Below, piece after piece: positions 61,866 to 62,789 of a stretch of DNA of 62,789 nt (position 1 is the stretch's first letter; each line of letters opens with the position of its first letter). Origin of the DNA: Eubacterium sp. (GTDB lineage Bacteria; Bacillota; Clostridia; Lachnospirales; Lachnospiraceae); contig JAFUPY010000072.1 in NCBI GenBank assembly GCA_017472565.1, positions 1-62,789 of the forward strand, written 5' to 3'. The notes beneath the pieces were generated by a model, which was not told the DNA's origin, did not search any database, and worked only from the letters and a program-made list of their open reading frames with translations. The translations under genes and the position numbers were made by a program.

Positions 61866-62789
61866 TTATTCAGCAATCAGTTCAGGTAATTTTACAACAT
61901 AGTCCATTGCAGCGTATTCTTTACGTTTTTCTACAATTGTTTCTCTGCCCTGGCCAGCTTTCATATGACCTTTTCTGATATTGTTGTCATGCAGTTCCTG
62001 TCCCCAACGGCTCCAACGGTTTTTTGCTTTTTCTTCTTCTGTAAAGTCTGCCACCAGTTTGCCATCGATAATGCTGACATTTGCTTTTGTTAAGCACTGT
62101 GGGCAGTATACACCGTCCTCACGGATTTCAAGCATAGTACCGTGACAGTCTGGACATACGCCCTGTGGTCCTCTGTATGCTGGCACTTTGCCTTCTGATT
62201 TTTCTACTAAAGCATCTGCAACGTTTTCACCAAGAAGTCTCATACGAGCCAGCATCTCATCTTCTAACACGATTGCACCTACACCTGGAACAAAGTCAAA
62301 GTGTACAGAATCCACGATTGCATCGTAAGAACCTACATATTCCATACATGCCATACGTGTTGCATTTAATGTGAAGTTTGTCCAGTCTGTTCCACCAAGA
62401 GAGAATGCTGCACCAACTTTGTGATTTGCATGTACCAGTTCACGATAATCCCCTGATGCATGCAGTTTGTTTAAGAAATTGATGAATGGACCTGTTGGCA
62501 GTAAGTTGTAAGCAGGAGAAGATACGATGATCGCATCTGCTTCTCTCATCAGCTGTTCGATAAAATAGTAATGATCTGCTTCCTTTGGAGTGATGCATCT
62601 AAAATCAAAATTACCCTTTAAGTGATTCATCATACAGGCTTCACAACCTGTACATTTGCTAACTTCTGCTTCCTGCAGTCTAACCAGCTTGCATTCTACG
62701 CCTTCAATCTTTCCTTCAATGGCTTTGAATGCTTCCTTCATCATGATTTCCGTGTTGCCGTTGATACGGCCTGCGCAAATACCTAATAC
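61866..62789 (-). CDS. Flavodoxin-fold NADPH-dependent FMN reductase family protein (partial)
   Basis: At least 307 residues are present; the gene starts beyond the right end, since the frame reads VLGICAGRINGNTEI up to base 62789 before the internal Met at 62744. This is the usual start of FMN-reductase-like flavodoxins. It then has KCTGCEACMMNHLKGNF, a cysteine pattern common in these proteins, IVSSPAYNLLPTGPFINFLN, and a C-terminal CPDCHGTMLEI/CPQCL zinc-ribbon-like segment. The zinc ribbon after the flavin domain is uncommon. Its partner is unknown; it may supply electrons to the URO-D enzymes nearby. Confidence 0.82.
   Translation of the reverse strand, partial: VLGICAGRINGNTEIMMKEAFKAIEGKIEGVECKLVRLQEAEVSKCTGCEACMMNHLKGNFDFRCITPKEADHYYFIEQLMREADAIIVSSPAYNLLPTGPFINFLNKLHASGDYRELVHANHKVGAAFSLGGTDWTNFTLNATRMACMEYVGSYDAIVDSVHFDFVPGVGAIVLEDEMLARMRLLGENVADALVEKSEGKVPAYRGPQGVCPDCHGTMLEIREDGVYCPQCLTKANVSIIDGKLVADFTEEEKAKNRWSRWGQELHDNNIRKGHMKAGQGRETIVEKRKEYAAMDYVVKLPELIAE

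Overview
The window looks like chromosomal DNA of a strictly anaerobic, low-to-mid GC Clostridia bacterium, most likely Lachnospiraceae-like. The grounds are the housekeeping block plsX-acpP-rnc-smc-ftsY, then ylxM-ffh-rpsP-KH-rimM-trmD-rplS and lepB-rbgA-lepB-rnhB-yraN, a one-chain pyruvate:ferredoxin oxidoreductase, many GGAGG ribosome binding sites, SipW/TasA-type secretion and several uroporphyrinogen-decarboxylase-like (URO-D/MtaA) proteins. Taxonomy is inferred from gene content only. I saw no rRNA, tRNA, CRISPR array, IS element or prophage.

Region 1 (32-13585, minus strand) is the most unusual part. One long, tightly packed gene run encodes, in order of transcription: a small unknown protein; a cytoplasmic molybdopterin enzyme very like pyrogallol-phloroglucinol transhydroxylase but with an extra N-terminal SCP2-like lipid-binding domain; its three-cluster iron-sulfur subunit; a short HepS-like protein; a HepT-like long-chain polyprenyl diphosphate synthase; HdrC, HdrB, HdrA; FlxD, FlxC, FlxB, FlxA; and a MenG/UbiE C-methyltransferase. 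A prenyl-chain synthase, a quinone-type methyltransferase, a lipid-domain transhydroxylase and an NADH-linked heterodisulfide-reductase-type electron bifurcation complex in one run suggest an oxygen-independent pathway that makes or modifies a prenylated polyphenol or quinone-like compound. No UbiA-type prenyltransferase is in the window.

Region 2 (13976-24540) holds an alanine/glycine:cation symporter, an atypical URO-D protein divergent from a PucR-type regulator, pyruvate:ferredoxin oxidoreductase, and an ABC-F protein in which one of the two ATP sites has decayed.

Region 3 (24588-37489) is a surface-structure locus: class B sortase, three proteins with SipW-type signal peptides (TasA/camelysin-like), two SipW-type signal peptidases, a PPQTG-anchored protein, and a 1620-residue secreted protein with a roughly 240-residue run of His-x-His...Cys repeats. 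It includes a structured leader upstream of one TasA-like gene. Beyond it lie a small XRE-type regulator and a LytTR/GHKL two-component system.

Region 4 (37604-53648) is conserved housekeeping: pgeF, yraN, rnhB, two lepB-type signal peptidases around rbgA, rplS, trmD, rimM, a KH protein, rpsP, ffh, ylxM, ftsY, smc, rnc, acpP, plsX. As given, smc carries two separate one-base deletions in A-runs. Between ylxM and ftsY are a short unlisted 57-residue gene (GTG start) and a second copy of the small XRE-type regulator.

Region 5 (53856-62789, runs off the right end) contains a hydantoinase/oxoprolinase-family ATPase-fold protein, a canonical zinc-motif URO-D/MtaA methyltransferase, a BioB/HydE/PylB-like radical SAM enzyme, a PadR regulator, a CobW-type GTPase, a URO-D protein fused to a thioredoxin-like domain, and a flavodoxin-fold reductase. 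This looks like a one-carbon or methyl-group metabolism locus, but no corrinoid protein is present, so the substrate is unknown.
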